DNA of 64,000 bases from an uncultured Dehalococcoidia bacterium (GCA_951813255.1 OX638353.1:992001-1056000); one strand, 5' to 3'; counted from the first letter of the stretch, positions 48,903 through 58,040 are shown. Notes: generated by a model not told the origin, from the letters alone. Numbers and translations are program-made.

Positions 48903-50732
48903 ATGAACCTGGTTAGACGCAAGTCCTTCCTCATCGGGGCGTTCATCCTCATTCTTGCCCTGATCATTGCCTGCGGCGAGGAAACGAGTCCAGACGCCGC
49001 AACACCGGATGCGACGGATGCGCCAGCTGTCGCAACAGCAACTCCCGCGGCGGCCGCTGCTGAAACCCCCGCACCCGCTCCGGATGACGCTATGATGGCG
49101 CCATCTGGCACTCTCGACTTCGGTGTGGGCGACATCGGGGCCGAGGTATACCTGATTGCGAATGAGGCATACCAAGCCACCGTCTACAACGGCAGGGTCA
49201 CCCACGAGCATATGTTTGGCAGCGATGTCGATGGCAACGTGATACCCCGCCTCGTCGCCAGCTTCGAAGACACCGATAACGCCGACGGTACTTGGTCCCG
49301 CGTTTTCAACATGCAGCGTGGTGTCAAGTGGCATGATCGCTACGGCGACTGGGGCGAATTCAACGCTGACGACTTCATATTCAGCATGGAGAACGTGTCC
49401 ACCGAGGGTTCGGTGCACACCAATTCCGGTCGAATCCGAGGCCTCTTCTATTGCGATGGCTGCTCCGTAGAGAAAATAGACGAATACACCGTCAAGCTGA
49501 CAAGGCCGGAGCCCACCTTCCAAATCGAGTGGTGGAACCTCATGCCATCGGGCAACACCACCTTGCGCAGCGCGCGCCACTACGAGGCCGTGGGCGCGGA
49601 AACTGCCAGCACTCAGTCCGTTGGAACCGGGTCCTTCCAACTGATGGAATCCCTAGCCGATGACTTCAAGCGGGCCGAGGCAGTTCAGGGCCACTGGCGC
49701 AAGACGCCAGAATTTGCTGAGTTCATCTGGCATCAGATGGCAGAGGAATCTACTCGTCTGGCCAACTTCCTAACGGGGGATATAGACACGGGGCAGTTCT
49801 CCACCGACTCGATTGAGGCCATCAAGGGCGATTCGAGTGTGGAAGACACTGAGTATCTAGTCTTCAACGGCGCACGCCTGCGCTACATCCACGTCCATGC
49901 CCAAAACTATTACCCCGATCACCCATCTCATGAGTCGGAGTTCCCCTTGGGCGACGGGGCATCCTACGTGGATACATGCCAGGTGCAGGCATGGGTTTCC
50001 TGTGACCCGGACGTTAACTCGGATGAATGGGCCCGCGCTTTGAAAGTCCGGCAAGTGCTGGCCGGGACCATCGACCGTCAGAAGATGATTAACTCTCTCG
50101 CTTTCGGAGAGGGTGAGCCCGCCTATACCTTCGGATTCATGGGACACGCCGCACGGGCCGCCCAGTTCGGCTTGGATCAACTGACTTGGCCCTTCCTTAG
50201 CGAGGCCGAAGCCAGGGAAATGCTGGAAGAGGCCGGGCACCCCGATGGATTCGAAATCGAGATGCACCTCACCAACACCGGCGGGGCTGGCGTCGACACC
50301 AGCGGAGAGGTCATCAGTGGTATGTGGCGCTCTGTGGGCATCGAGGCCAAGCATGTGGTGCAGCCTTACTCGTCGTTCCGCCCGACCATCCTGGCCCGCA
50401 CGGCCAAGGGTGTGAGGCCTGACGAGCAAGGCGTGGCCAACGAGCCTCTGCGCTACTATGCCACATTCTACGTTGCCGACAACGTGTTCAACTTCGGCAT
50501 CGAGCACCCCGAGCTCCAAGCCCTTATTGACAAGGCCAACGTGACCTACGATATAGAGGAGCGCTGGGTTGTGTCGGCCGAAATCGGCAAGTGGCTGCAC
50601 GACAACATCGTTACCATACCCCTCTACGAGGAGAGCGCCACTTGGCCTCTGGGCCCTGAGATCGACAGATGGGACGTAAGCCCACTGCATATCGAATGGC
50701 TCAACAACTGGGAGTACGTCCCCCACCGCTAG
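48903..50732 (+). CDS. ABC transporter substrate-binding lipoprotein (family 5, peptide/nickel type)
   Basis: A 609-residue secreted lipoprotein. FLIGAFILILALIIAC is the signal peptide ending in the lipobox, with C24 as the acylated residue. Residues 30-65 form an Ala/Pro/Thr-rich linker. The family 5 binding domain follows (MFGSDVDGNVIPRLVASFED, GVKWHDRYGDWGEFNADDF, LKVRQVLAGTIDRQKMINSL). It would capture oligopeptides, nickel complexes or other solutes outside the cell for an ABC importer. No permease genes adjoin, so partners are elsewhere. It is the only binding-fold protein in this window with a real secretion signal. Confidence 0.88.
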   Translation: MNLVRRKSFLIGAFILILALIIACGEETSPDAATPDATDAPAVATATPAAAAAETPAPAPDDAMMAPSGTLDFGVGDIGAEVYLIANEAYQATVYNGRVTHEHMFGSDVDGNVIPRLVASFEDTDNADGTWSRVFNMQRGVKWHDRYGDWGEFNADDFIFSMENVSTEGSVHTNSGRIRGLFYCDGCSVEKIDEYTVKLTRPEPTFQIEWWNLMPSGNTTLRSARHYEAVGAETASTQSVGTGSFQLMESLADDFKRAEAVQGHWRKTPEFAEFIWHQMAEESTRLANFLTGDIDTGQFSTDSIEAIKGDSSVEDTEYLVFNGARLRYIHVHAQNYYPDHPSHESEFPLGDGASYVDTCQVQAWVSCDPDVNSDEWARALKVRQVLAGTIDRQKMINSLAFGEGEPAYTFGFMGHAARAAQFGLDQLTWPFLSEAEAREMLEEAGHPDGFEIEMHLTNTGGAGVDTSGEVISGMWRSVGIEAKHVVQPYSSFRPTILARTAKGVRPDEQGVANEPLRYYATFYVADNVFNFGIEHPELQALIDKANVTYDIEERWVVSAEIGKWLHDNIVTIPLYEESATWPLGPEIDRWDVSPLHIEWLNNWEYVPHR

Positions 50733-50754
50733 AGCGCACCCCTACACCGACCCC

Positions 50755-50794
50755 ACAAGAGCCCGGATCTAGTGGTCCGGGCTCTTGTCTTTTG
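50755..50794 (+). terminator. Strong intrinsic terminator
   Basis: ACAAGAGCCCGGA (50755-50767) pairs perfectly with TCCGGGCTCTTGT (50776-50788) around an 8-base loop and is followed by CTTTT. It closes the lipoprotein gene. Confidence 0.92.
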
Positions 50795-50815
50795 CGATCT
50801 GGCTTGCGCCAGAGA

Positions 50816-50841
50816 TTGACGTTAGGTAACATATAGGTTAC
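50816..50841 (+). promoter_or_regulatory. -35-like box and inverted repeat before the toxin-antitoxin pair
   Basis: TTGACG lies at 50816-50821. GTAAC (50826-50830) and GTTAC (50837-50841) form an inverted repeat with a 6-base spacer, 14 bases before the ATG at 50856. It could be the autoregulatory operator of the module. Confidence 0.4.
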
Positions 50842-50855
50842 TACCATTATTGCTG

Positions 50856-51185
50856 ATGGTTGAGGTCAGGGAGTACTTGGATGCCAACGGCCGCAACCCG
50901 TTTGGCCGTTGGTTCGATGATCTTGACAATCGGGCTGCGGCCAAGGTGAGGACGGCCATAGCGCGCCTCGAAGCCGGGAACCTATCTGACTTCAGAGGCG
51001 TGGGCGGAGGGGTATTGGAACGTCGCATCCATTTCGGCCCAGGGTACAGAATCTACTTGGCGAAAGATGGAGAGCACCTCATCCTACTGCTTGGAGGAGG
51101 TACCAAGGACGGTCAGCAAAGTGATATAGACTACGCACAACAACGCTGGAAGGATTACGTAGAACGCAAGCGACGGGAGAAGTAA
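50856..51185 (+). CDS. HigB/RelE-like toxin (phage Gp49-like family)
   Basis: A 109-residue RelE-fold protein. VREYLDANGRNPFGRWFDDL, AAAKVRTAIARLEAGNLSDF and ERRIHFGPGYRIYLAKDGEH are the typical blocks of the PF05973-like type II toxins that cut mRNA on the ribosome. YAQQRWKDYVERKRREK is the basic C-terminal helix. The start ATG at 50856 is chosen over a TTG six bases earlier. The antitoxin gene follows after 7 bases, giving the toxin-first order usual in HigBA. The gene looks intact. Confidence 0.87.
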   Translation: MVEVREYLDANGRNPFGRWFDDLDNRAAAKVRTAIARLEAGNLSDFRGVGGGVLERRIHFGPGYRIYLAKDGEHLILLLGGGTKDGQQSDIDYAQQRWKDYVERKRREK

Positions 51186-51192
51186 AATAATT

Positions 51193-51510
51193 ATGCCGCT
51201 TACTCGCGATTTTAAGGAAGCGATACAAGCTCGTGCGCAGCGTGACGCAGCCTTTAGGGAACAATTGTTGAGTGAAGCTGTTGAATGTCTGATCTCAGGA
51301 GACGTTGAGACTGGTAAGATTATTCTACGAGACTACATCAACGCTACCATCGGCTTTGCGCGCTTAGGCACCCTTACGAACAAACCGCCCAAGAGTCTGA
51401 TGCGGATGCTCGGCCCCATGGGCAATCCCCAAGCGCGCAACATGTTCGAGGTGCTCAGCCATATCCAACAGCATGAGGGAATACAACTCGAAGTAAAGGC
51501 GGTCAGATAA
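51193..51510 (+). CDS. HigA-like addiction-module antitoxin
   Basis: A 105-residue helical protein. DFKEAIQARAQRDAAFREQL, SGDVETGKIILRDYINATIG and KPPKSLMRMLGPMGNPQARN are the family core. The last two form a helix-turn-helix, with FEVLSHIQQHEGIQLEVKAV as C-terminal part. It neutralises the upstream toxin and probably represses the operon through the inverted repeat at 50826-50841. The GlcG-like gene starts only 5 bases after its stop. Confidence 0.87.
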   Translation: MPLTRDFKEAIQARAQRDAAFREQLLSEAVECLISGDVETGKIILRDYINATIGFARLGTLTNKPPKSLMRMLGPMGNPQARNMFEVLSHIQQHEGIQLEVKAVR

Positions 51511-51514
51511 CGTC

Positions 51515-52027
51515 ATGCCACCTCAGATAACTCTTGCAGAAGCCAAGGAAATGATTAAACGCGCCGTACAGAAGGGCGCCGAAGTGGGCTGGATATCAGC
51601 CTACGCCGTCGTCGACGAGGGGGGTAATGTCATCGCGATGGGGAGGGGCGACGGCGCTCCCGGCACGGCGATGAGCCTTGCCAAGGCCAAGGCCGTTGCC
51701 TCGGCCCGAACGAAGGCGCCCACCAAGACCTTCGCAGAGCGCATGCGGAACCAGCCAGCCATGTGGCAGTCCTACAATACCCTCTTCGTCGGCAGCATGT
51801 TCCCCGGTTTCGGTGGCATGCCTGTTGTGAAGGATGGGAAGGTTGTGGGAGGCTTTGCCTGCGGCGGACCGGGACCCACACCCGACACGGCGGGCAGTGA
51901 ACCCACCCACGATTTCTGGACGGAGATAGACGGGGAGGTGGTGTGCATCGAGGATGTGGCCATATGCCACGGCCTGAATATCCCCTATGCACCACAGCAC
52001 AATAAGCCCCAACCTGCCGCCACGTAA
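51515..52027 (+). CDS. GlcG/HbpS-family (DUF336) protein
   Basis: A 170-residue GlcG/HbpS-like protein. ITLAEAKEMIKRAVQKGAEV, SAYAVVDEGGNVIAMGRGDG and SLAKAKAVASARTKAPTKTF are the family's helix-strand pattern. GGMPVVKDGKVVGGFACGGP is the central strand pair with glycines. Members bind haem or flavin-like molecules or occur in glycolate and aromatic pathways; the biochemical role is unclear. It is 5 bases downstream of the antitoxin and may be read from the same promoter. A close paralogue follows. Confidence 0.85.
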   Translation: MPPQITLAEAKEMIKRAVQKGAEVGWISAYAVVDEGGNVIAMGRGDGAPGTAMSLAKAKAVASARTKAPTKTFAERMRNQPAMWQSYNTLFVGSMFPGFGGMPVVKDGKVVGGFACGGPGPTPDTAGSEPTHDFWTEIDGEVVCIEDVAICHGLNIPYAPQHNKPQPAAT

Positions 52028-52046
52028 CCGCACGAAAGGAACCCAA

Positions 52047-52433
52047 ATGCCGCTCACGCTTGCCCAAGCCGATCAGTACGTCTCCAAAGCGATTGCCAGG
52101 GCCCAGCAGCTACGAGTCATCGTATCCTGCGCGGTGATCGATGAATTTGCGGAACTAGTTCAAGCAGACCGCATGGATGGGGCCTCCCCTATGACCGTTG
52201 ACATCGCAGAAGCAAAAGCGGTCACCGCCCTCAACTTCCGCCGCCCAACCAGCAGCGTGGCAGCACTGGACCCACATGTGCTGGAGAGCATCAAAGAGGT
52301 CGTGAAATTCAAGCCCTTTCCTGCGGCCGGGGGCGTGCCAATCTTGGTGGACAACGTCGTGGTTGGAGCCGTGGGAGTTAGCGGTGCCACTGGAGAGCAG
52401 GACGAAGACATAGCGCAGGCCGCCGCCTCCTGA
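52047..52433 (+). CDS. GlcG/HbpS-family (DUF336) protein, short paralogue
   Basis: A 128-residue paralogue of the preceding gene. LTLAQADQYVSKAIARAQQL, VSCAVIDEFAELVQADRMDG and PFPAAGGVPILVDNVVVGAV, with GVSGATGEQDEDIAQAAA after, match the family more closely than the longer copy does. The ATG at 52047 with AAAGGA upstream is chosen, as an in-frame upstream start at 51987 would overlap the first gene. The two proteins may form a heteromer. Confidence 0.85.
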   Translation: MPLTLAQADQYVSKAIARAQQLRVIVSCAVIDEFAELVQADRMDGASPMTVDIAEAKAVTALNFRRPTSSVAALDPHVLESIKEVVKFKPFPAAGGVPILVDNVVVGAVGVSGATGEQDEDIAQAAAS

Positions 52434-52450
52434 CATCCGAGTAGCCCGCT

Positions 52451-52480
52451 GCGAAACGGGGGCTCTTGGCCCCGTTTCGC
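52451..52480 (+). terminator. Strong hairpin without T-tract after the GlcG pair
   Basis: GCGAAACGGGG (52451-52461) pairs perfectly with CCCCGTTTCGC (52470-52480) around an 8-base loop. No T-run follows, so it may stabilise the mRNA end or work with another factor. Confidence 0.6.
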
Positions 52481-52591
52481 ACATCGCCCGTATGCGCCAT
52501 AGTTACGCCGCACCTCGGAATCCGACCGCCCCCCACCAACCTGCAATACTCGGTTGGAAAGGGCAATGGGAGTCACACCAAGGAGGGGTAC

Positions 52592-53692
52592 ATGGCTACT
52601 CGTACACGGCTGCAGACCATCGACGCCGATGCCCATGTGGTGGAAAGCGAACGTACTTGGGACTACCTGGAACCTTCGGAGGAGAAGTACCGTCCCCGCC
52701 TTTTCACCACGCCTGACGATCACACCAAGACGTATTGGGTCGTCGATGACAAGATTGCAGGCCTGCGCCTCCCAAACCTCAGCGACTACGATCTGGAGCA
52801 GTTCTCGGAATTCGCTGGCCGCAACGTTGTCACTCCCCAAGCTGCCCGCGAGATGGATGATGTGGAGTTGCGCCTGAAGCACATGGACGAACTGGGCATC
52901 GACATTCAGGTGCTCCATAACACTCTCTGGATTGAGCAGGTGACCACCAAGCCAGCCGCGGACGTGGCCTTGTGCGGCAGCTGGAACCGCTGGCTGGCCC
53001 ACATCTGGAAGCAGGGCGAGGGAAGACTGCGCTGGTCCTGCCTCGTACCCACCACATCGCTACCCGACGCCGTGGACCAGATGCGGTTCGCCAAAGAAAA
53101 CGGGGCAGTGGCGGTGTGCATGCGTCCGATTGAGGGTAACCTCTCCCTCACCGACCCCTACTTCTATCCCATTTTTGAGGAAGCGTCCAAGCTCGACATG
53201 GCCATCGCGATCCATATCGCCAACGGCAACCCAGCCAACTGCGAACTGCACCGGAGTTTCCCCGAAGGCCTGACCGCCCGCTCCTTCGCCATGTTCCGTG
53301 GCCCGACGGTGGTCGCCTGCCATACACTGTTGCTGAGCCGCATGCACGAGGACTTCCCCACCCTGCGCTGGGGTTTCATTGAAGCCTCCTGCGAGTGGAT
53401 TCCATGGATATACCGCGAGGCCTCTCGCCGTTTTACGGGTGAAGGACGTCCCTTCCCTGTGGACGCCTTCCGCGAGTTCGGCATCTTCGTCACTTGCCAG
53501 ACCGACGAGGACCTAGCCTACGTGCTGAAGTATGCGGGCGAGCACAGCCTGGTTATCGGCACCGACTACGGGCACTTCGACCCGTCCAGCGAGGTTGACG
53601 CTATCACTATCTTCCGCCAGAACCAGGACATCTCAGAAGAGTCCAAGGAGCGCATCCTGCACCACAATCCGAAAGCCCTGTACAACCTGTAG
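52592..53692 (+). CDS. Amidohydrolase 2 family protein
   Basis: A 366-residue metal-dependent hydrolase. LQTIDADAHVVESERTWDYL supplies the first ligands. MAIAIHIANGNPANC and FRGPTVVACHTLLLSRMHED hold middle strands with the second His positions, and SLVIGTDYGHFDPSSEVDAI the final Asp. AGGAGGGG 11 bases before the ATG at 52592 fixes the start. This subgroup, with DADAH, is common in marine Chloroflexota-like genomes; its substrates are not known. It precedes an amidase gene by 41 bases, perhaps in one operon. Confidence 0.85.
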   Translation: MATRTRLQTIDADAHVVESERTWDYLEPSEEKYRPRLFTTPDDHTKTYWVVDDKIAGLRLPNLSDYDLEQFSEFAGRNVVTPQAAREMDDVELRLKHMDELGIDIQVLHNTLWIEQVTTKPAADVALCGSWNRWLAHIWKQGEGRLRWSCLVPTTSLPDAVDQMRFAKENGAVAVCMRPIEGNLSLTDPYFYPIFEEASKLDMAIAIHIANGNPANCELHRSFPEGLTARSFAMFRGPTVVACHTLLLSRMHEDFPTLRWGFIEASCEWIPWIYREASRRFTGEGRPFPVDAFREFGIFVTCQTDEDLAYVLKYAGEHSLVIGTDYGHFDPSSEVDAITIFRQNQDISEESKERILHHNPKALYNL

Positions 53693-53733
53693 TCAGGTCG
53701 CTACCGAGCGTACAGCAACGCATAGGAGGTCCC

Positions 53734-55230
53734 ATGGCCCAAGATTTTCACTTACTGGAAGCGAGTATCGCTGATATCCACGCCGCCTACGCCGCGGGCC
53801 GGGTTACAGCGCAACAACTTACCCAAGCCTACCTCGACCGCATCGAGGCCTACGACCGCGCTGGCCCCCAAATCAACTCCATCATCACTGTGAATCCGAA
53901 TGCCATGGAAGAAGCAGCGCAGGCCGACGCGGCCTATGCCAGTGGAGGTCTCAGTGGCCCACTCCATGGCATCCCGGTGATTCTCAAAGACCAGATGGAC
54001 GCCAAGGGTATGCCCACTACCATAGGGTCGGTGATGTTCAAGGACCACTACCCTGACAGGGACTCCTTTGTCACCGGGCAGTTGCGCAACGCAGGGGCAA
54101 TCATCGTCGGAAAGGCTACCCTGGGTGAGATGGGCCGTGGCGACACCCATGGGTCGCTGTTCGGCTCAACCCGCAATCCCTACGATCCGGAGCGTACCGT
54201 GGGCGGCTCTTCTGGCGGGTCGGGTGCCAGCATCTCGGCCAATTTCGGGACGGTGGCCATCGGACAGGAGGGGTTCGCCTCCATCCGGCGTCCCGCTGCT
54301 TGGAACGGGATCGTTGGCATGCGTCCCACTGCCGGTTTGGTCAGCCGCAGCGGCGTCTGGGCTGGCTGGCCGCAGGTGAACGGGTCATTGGGGCCTCTGA
54401 CACGATCGGTGCAGGACTTGGCCACATTGTTGGACGTGATAGTGGGTTATGACCCTGACGACCCCATTACGGCCTTGGGTGTCGGCCACAAGCCGGAGAG
54501 CTTCACACAGTCGTTGGACCCATCCGGTCTGCGCGGAGTGCGCATCGGCGTCATGACCCAATCCATGGGATTCCAGTCCGAGACCGATAGTGCGGACTTT
54601 CGTCTGGTCTCCGAGGTATACAGCCGAGCCATAGTGGACCTGCAAGAAGCGGGTGCTGATGTGGTGGAGCTTCCGGAGCTGTCCAATCTGAATGAACTTC
54701 TGGAGAAGCGCACGCTGGATAATCTGGCATCCGAGGCATATGAGGTCTATTTCGGGCGTAACTCCACCCGGCCCTACGAGTCCTTTGAGGCAATGCTGAA
54801 CTCGCCCGACTATGAGAAAGTGCATCAGGAGAGGCGCTCAGGCCAGAGGCCCTACTCCGAGGAGGCATTCCTCGAGCACATGCAGGCCCAGGACGAGCTG
54901 ATGATCGGCCTCATGAAGCTGATGGCCGACGCCAATGTGGATGCCATCGTCCACAAGACCGTGGAGCACCAGCCGACGCTCATCAGCCAGGGAATAGGGG
55001 AGCCCTATTACAACATGCGGGGCACCACCCACCTCAACACCTTCCTGATCTACGTGCCGTCCATATCGGTGCCCGCTGGATTCACCTCCGACGGGCTGCC
55101 CGTGGGCATCACCTTCCTGGGCCGGCCCTACACCGATGCCACCATGGTCAAGCTGGCCTACGCCTATGAGCGCGCCACCGGCCACCGTCAGCCTCCATCC
55201 CTTACTCCTGCCCTGCCCGGAGAACCGTAG
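53734..55230 (+). CDS. Amidase signature-family hydrolase
   Basis: A 498-residue amidase. The catalytic triad is readable: K85 in PVILKDQ, the cis-Ser in VGGSSGGSGAS (159/160) and the nucleophile S183 in EGFASIRRPAAW. IHAAYAAGRVTAQQLTQAYL is the usual N-terminal helix and SISVPAGFTSDGLPVGITFL the closing strands. Members hydrolyse amides to acids and ammonia, and fit downstream of a nitrile hydratase such as that at 61.9-63.7 kb, although they are not adjacent. GGAGG precedes the ATG. Confidence 0.9.
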   Translation: MAQDFHLLEASIADIHAAYAAGRVTAQQLTQAYLDRIEAYDRAGPQINSIITVNPNAMEEAAQADAAYASGGLSGPLHGIPVILKDQMDAKGMPTTIGSVMFKDHYPDRDSFVTGQLRNAGAIIVGKATLGEMGRGDTHGSLFGSTRNPYDPERTVGGSSGGSGASISANFGTVAIGQEGFASIRRPAAWNGIVGMRPTAGLVSRSGVWAGWPQVNGSLGPLTRSVQDLATLLDVIVGYDPDDPITALGVGHKPESFTQSLDPSGLRGVRIGVMTQSMGFQSETDSADFRLVSEVYSRAIVDLQEAGADVVELPELSNLNELLEKRTLDNLASEAYEVYFGRNSTRPYESFEAMLNSPDYEKVHQERRSGQRPYSEEAFLEHMQAQDELMIGLMKLMADANVDAIVHKTVEHQPTLISQGIGEPYYNMRGTTHLNTFLIYVPSISVPAGFTSDGLPVGITFLGRPYTDATMVKLAYAYERATGHRQPPSLTPALPGEP

Positions 55231-55273
55231 CCAGCGCGCAAGAGGAAGGTGTTGATAACCACCGCGGCTGACC

Positions 55274-55711
55274 ATGGCTTCTGACCAAGACCACTACGCC
55301 GTCCTGCAAGTGAGCCCGGACGCTGAGCCCGAGGTCATCACGGCGGCCTACCGCAGCTTGGCCCGCCTGTACCATCCCGACAGGAACCGGTCGCCCGATG
55401 CTGTGCACCGTATGGCACAGATCAACATCGCCTACGATGTGCTGAGCGATCCAGCCCGCCGCGCAGCCTACGACCAGAGCCGTCAGGCCAGCAGGTTACA
55501 ACAGCCTCCAAGGGCGCAGTGGGGCAACCGCCCCCAAAGGCGCCCGGAACACGCTCAAGGTGACTATGACTGGGCCAATGTTCCTGGCAGAACCACAGTA
55601 ACCGTGACTAGAGGAGTAAACAGCTGGGTCAGTTGCTGTGGTTGTATAGTTCTCATTGGTATCATAGTGTTAGTTATAAGTATGTGTGGGGCCGCGATAG
55701 GATTGACTTAA
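55274..55711 (+). CDS. J-domain protein with C-terminal membrane helix
   Basis: A 145-residue protein. A J-domain covers about 5-70, with YHPDR (H34, P35, D36) that stimulates DnaK ATPase. The linker is Gln/Arg/Pro-rich. The C terminus VSCCGCIVLIGIIVLVISMC is a single membrane span with Cys residues. It lacks the Gly-rich and zinc domains of full DnaJ, so it probably recruits Hsp70 to the membrane. MsrB follows 20 bases later, linking the pair to protein repair. Confidence 0.87.
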   Translation: MASDQDHYAVLQVSPDAEPEVITAAYRSLARLYHPDRNRSPDAVHRMAQINIAYDVLSDPARRAAYDQSRQASRLQQPPRAQWGNRPQRRPEHAQGDYDWANVPGRTTVTVTRGVNSWVSCCGCIVLIGIIVLVISMCGAAIGLT

Positions 55712-55731
55712 GCAACACAGAGGAGCGACCA

Positions 55732-56112
55732 ATGGCCGAGACAGAAAAGACGACCTACAACCCGCTGACGCCGGAGGAGCAGTACGTCATTGAGCGTAAG
55801 GGGACCGAGCGGCCGTTCACCGGGGAGTACGACGACTTCTACGAGACCGGAACGTACATCTGCCGTCGCTGCAACGCTGAGCTATACCGGTCCGACGACA
55901 AATTCGACGGGCACTGCGGCTGGCCAGCCTTCGACAAAGAGGTGCCGGATGCTGTGAAGCGCTTGCCCGACCCCGACGGCATGCGCATCGAAATTGAATG
56001 CGCGAACTGCGGAGGCCACTTGGGGCATGTGTTCATCGGAGAGCGCTTTACTGCCACCAACACCCGTCACTGTGTGAACTCGCTGTCTATGAGGTTCGTA
56101 GCCTCGAGTTAG
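55732..56112 (+). CDS. msrB: Peptide-methionine (R)-S-oxide reductase MsrB
   Basis: A 126-residue methionine sulfoxide reductase B. Zinc cysteines are C44/C47 (CRRC) and C90/C93 (CANC). GWPAFDK and GGHLGHVF are family motifs. The catalytic Cys is C114 in TRHCVNSLSMRF. It reduces R-methionine sulfoxide in oxidised proteins. The ATG at 55732 is chosen; an earlier in-frame start at 55633 lies inside the J-domain gene. The pair with a membrane J-domain protein suggests an oxidative-stress role. Confidence 0.93.
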   Translation: MAETEKTTYNPLTPEEQYVIERKGTERPFTGEYDDFYETGTYICRRCNAELYRSDDKFDGHCGWPAFDKEVPDAVKRLPDPDGMRIEIECANCGGHLGHVFIGERFTATNTRHCVNSLSMRFVASS

Positions 56113-56121
56113 GTCGGGCGC

Positions 56122-56955
56122 TTACGTCCCGATGCGGGGTCCCGTCCCGCACGCTTGGCGCAGCAGTTCGATGGCTGACAGGATGGCGAGATAGCTGGTT
56201 CGCGGGTTGTCGGGATGGGGGCGGTTCTCGAAAGTGAACCGCATCATTCCAAAGTCGCCCTTGGCCTCAATCTGGTGGACGTTGCCAGGCGCATCGGGGT
56301 CGGCTACCACTTTGAGTTTGGTCTTCTGAGGGCCCAAGCCCGCCAAGCTCAGGGTCGCAGCGACATTAACGTTGGCTGGAAACAGCTTGATCCCATCAAC
56401 TGCAGGTCCGTCATAAATCACCTGTGGGTCGGTGATCTCCCGATCCTCCCAGTCGCGGAACCCCGGAGAACCCCTTAGTCCTTCGGGACGCTTGGTGGTG
56501 GTCAGTGTCACCTCATCCAACCCATCCTCAGCAGCACGTATGGCGTCAATCCCCCCGATAGCCCCTGACGGCGCCATCAAACGGCACCCCTGGGCCTGGG
56601 CTGTCTCCGAGAGCTCAGCCAGCAACTCCTCATCCACCAGAGCGCCTGTGCTCATCACGATCATGTCCTTCTTCGCGAGGAGGGCATCCTTGGCGTGGGC
56701 ACGCACGGCCACAGGTGAAGCGCATTCCACCACTAGGTTCAGTCCGTCAGCGCTCAGAAACTCCTGGATATCGGTGCTGAAGGGGATGTCACCCTCCAAG
56801 ACCGCTGCCAGCGTCCGGCCTTGGTTCTCGTCCACGTCAAACAAGGCTGCCACCACGGCGCCGGGGACGCTCCCCGCTTGAATGGCACGGGCAATGTCCC
56901 GCCCGATGGCCCCGCACCCGATGAATCCAACACCAACCTGCGACCCTGTAACCAC
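56122..56955 (-). CDS. L-aspartate dehydrogenase (NadX-like)
   Basis: A 277-residue protein. VGVGFIGCGAIGRDIARAIQ is the NAD(P)-binding motif. LVVECASPVAVRAHAKDALL, MIVMSTGALVDEELLAELSE and LMAPSGAIGGIDAIRAAEDG, then VTLTTTKRPEGLRG and FPANVNVAATLSLAG, are the aspartate dehydrogenase pattern. The enzyme makes iminoaspartate, the precursor of NAD or an aspartate breakdown step. Start GTG with AGGAGG upstream. It is tail to tail with MsrB (9-base gap). Confidence 0.88.
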   Translation of the reverse strand: MVTGSQVGVGFIGCGAIGRDIARAIQAGSVPGAVVAALFDVDENQGRTLAAVLEGDIPFSTDIQEFLSADGLNLVVECASPVAVRAHAKDALLAKKDMIVMSTGALVDEELLAELSETAQAQGCRLMAPSGAIGGIDAIRAAEDGLDEVTLTTTKRPEGLRGSPGFRDWEDREITDPQVIYDGPAVDGIKLFPANVNVAATLSLAGLGPQKTKLKVVADPDAPGNVHQIEAKGDFGMMRFTFENRPHPDNPRTSYLAILSAIELLRQACGTGPRIGT

Positions 56956-57148
56956 TTCCGACCTCCTGCATCAATTGCCAAGTTGCACCCTGCCTATTGG
57001 AGCCGATTGTAGCACCCTTATGAAATGTGCGCCTATGCCACATGTTTCAGTGCCTCGACTGTACCCAGCACGTCCTACCGTTTACGATACGCGCAATGAT
57101 CCACGGCCCGCAGCAACTTATAGAGCATGGACCCTTAGGAGGTGGAGC

Positions 57149-57727
57149 TTGGTAACCCCCGTTGACAACAACGATGTCCGTCTCACGGGCGAGAACTCAT
57201 TCCTGCGCCTTGTACAAACCGATGGAGGCGACCACACCAGTCGTGCAAGCTTCTGGCGAGTCTCCTTCTCTCCCGCAGGACAGGGACACGCCCTCTTCCT
57301 GCAAAGCGAGCTAACCGACGAACAGATACGGGTATACGCCGACAACATCGCCTTGGCCCGCTGGTTGCAAGAAGAAATCGAGTCCGTGATCCACGCCCCC
57401 AACGGCGATCAGTCCATTCCCGTGACCGAGGCCAGCTTCGGACGCATCGGGGATGCGACGACCTTCTGGACGGAGAACATCCTGACGGCCTCCGGCGACA
57501 TAAGCCTCACCTGGTTCGACTTCATGGAACCCTTCATCATCCGCCCCACCGGCAACAACGACAGCGGTAGCCTCAGCGTCTACAGCCTCTTCATCCCCGC
57601 CCGCCAAGCCCGCCTCACAATAAACGGCGAGCAAGCCAGCGGACGCCCCAACCCCGAGGACGTCGACGGCCAACCCAGCAGTTCCGCTTCGCTCGCACTC
57701 TCTGAGAGTTGGCTACGGGTGCAATGA
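57149..57727 (+). CDS. Hypothetical protein
   Basis: A 192-residue protein from TTG 57149, with AGGAGG six bases upstream. It contains LTGENSFLRLVQTDGGDHTS, ASFWRVSFSPAGQGHALFLQ, YADNIALARWLQEEIESVIH and ISLTWFDFMEPFIIRPTGNN. The arrangement of strands with a central helix looks like a beta-rich binding protein. I do not recognise a family. The longer open frame from 56882 overlaps the NadX-like gene antisense and is not supported. No signal peptide is present. Confidence 0.55.
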   Translation: MVTPVDNNDVRLTGENSFLRLVQTDGGDHTSRASFWRVSFSPAGQGHALFLQSELTDEQIRVYADNIALARWLQEEIESVIHAPNGDQSIPVTEASFGRIGDATTFWTENILTASGDISLTWFDFMEPFIIRPTGNNDSGSLSVYSLFIPARQARLTINGEQASGRPNPEDVDGQPSSSASLALSESWLRVQ

Positions 57728-57806
57728 AGGGCGGTGTCTTCAGTCTGATACCATAGGCAAGAAGAGCAGCCGCCTGCCCCATAACATGAGTGTGGTGAGG
57801 TCCAAC

Positions 57807-58040
57807 ATGAAGAACTATACGCTGCAGGGGAAAGTGATCAAGGACGAGTTGGGGCGCTGGAGTGCGTGGATTGATGTGCTGCCTGGCTGTAACGCTTGGG
57901 GCTACAGTCGCGAGGAAGCTTTACGAGGTCTGGAGGACTCAGCCACCGCCTATATTGAGGACATGATCGACGCTGGCGAAGACGTAACGGCCATAGGTAA
58001 GGCTGAGGTGGAAGAGATTGCCGTAACGGTCACTCTGTGA
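57807..58040 (+). CDS. HicB-family antitoxin
   Basis: A 77-residue HicB-like protein. YTLQGKVIKDELGRWSAWID, LPGCNAWGYSREEALRGLED and SATAYIEDMIDAGEDV form the short partial RNase H-like fold of the single-domain HicB type. The ATG at 57807 has GAGG upstream; an ATG 21 bases earlier is possible. The stop TGA overlaps the hicA GTG by four bases, so both are translated together. Here the antitoxin comes first. Confidence 0.82.
   Translation: MKNYTLQGKVIKDELGRWSAWIDVLPGCNAWGYSREEALRGLEDSATAYIEDMIDAGEDVTAIGKAEVEEIAVTVTL

Noticed and set aside
56882..57148. N-terminal extension of the hypothetical protein at 57149
   Set aside because: Antisense to the NadX-like gene start and Pro/Thr-rich without pattern; TTG 57149 has AGGAGG.
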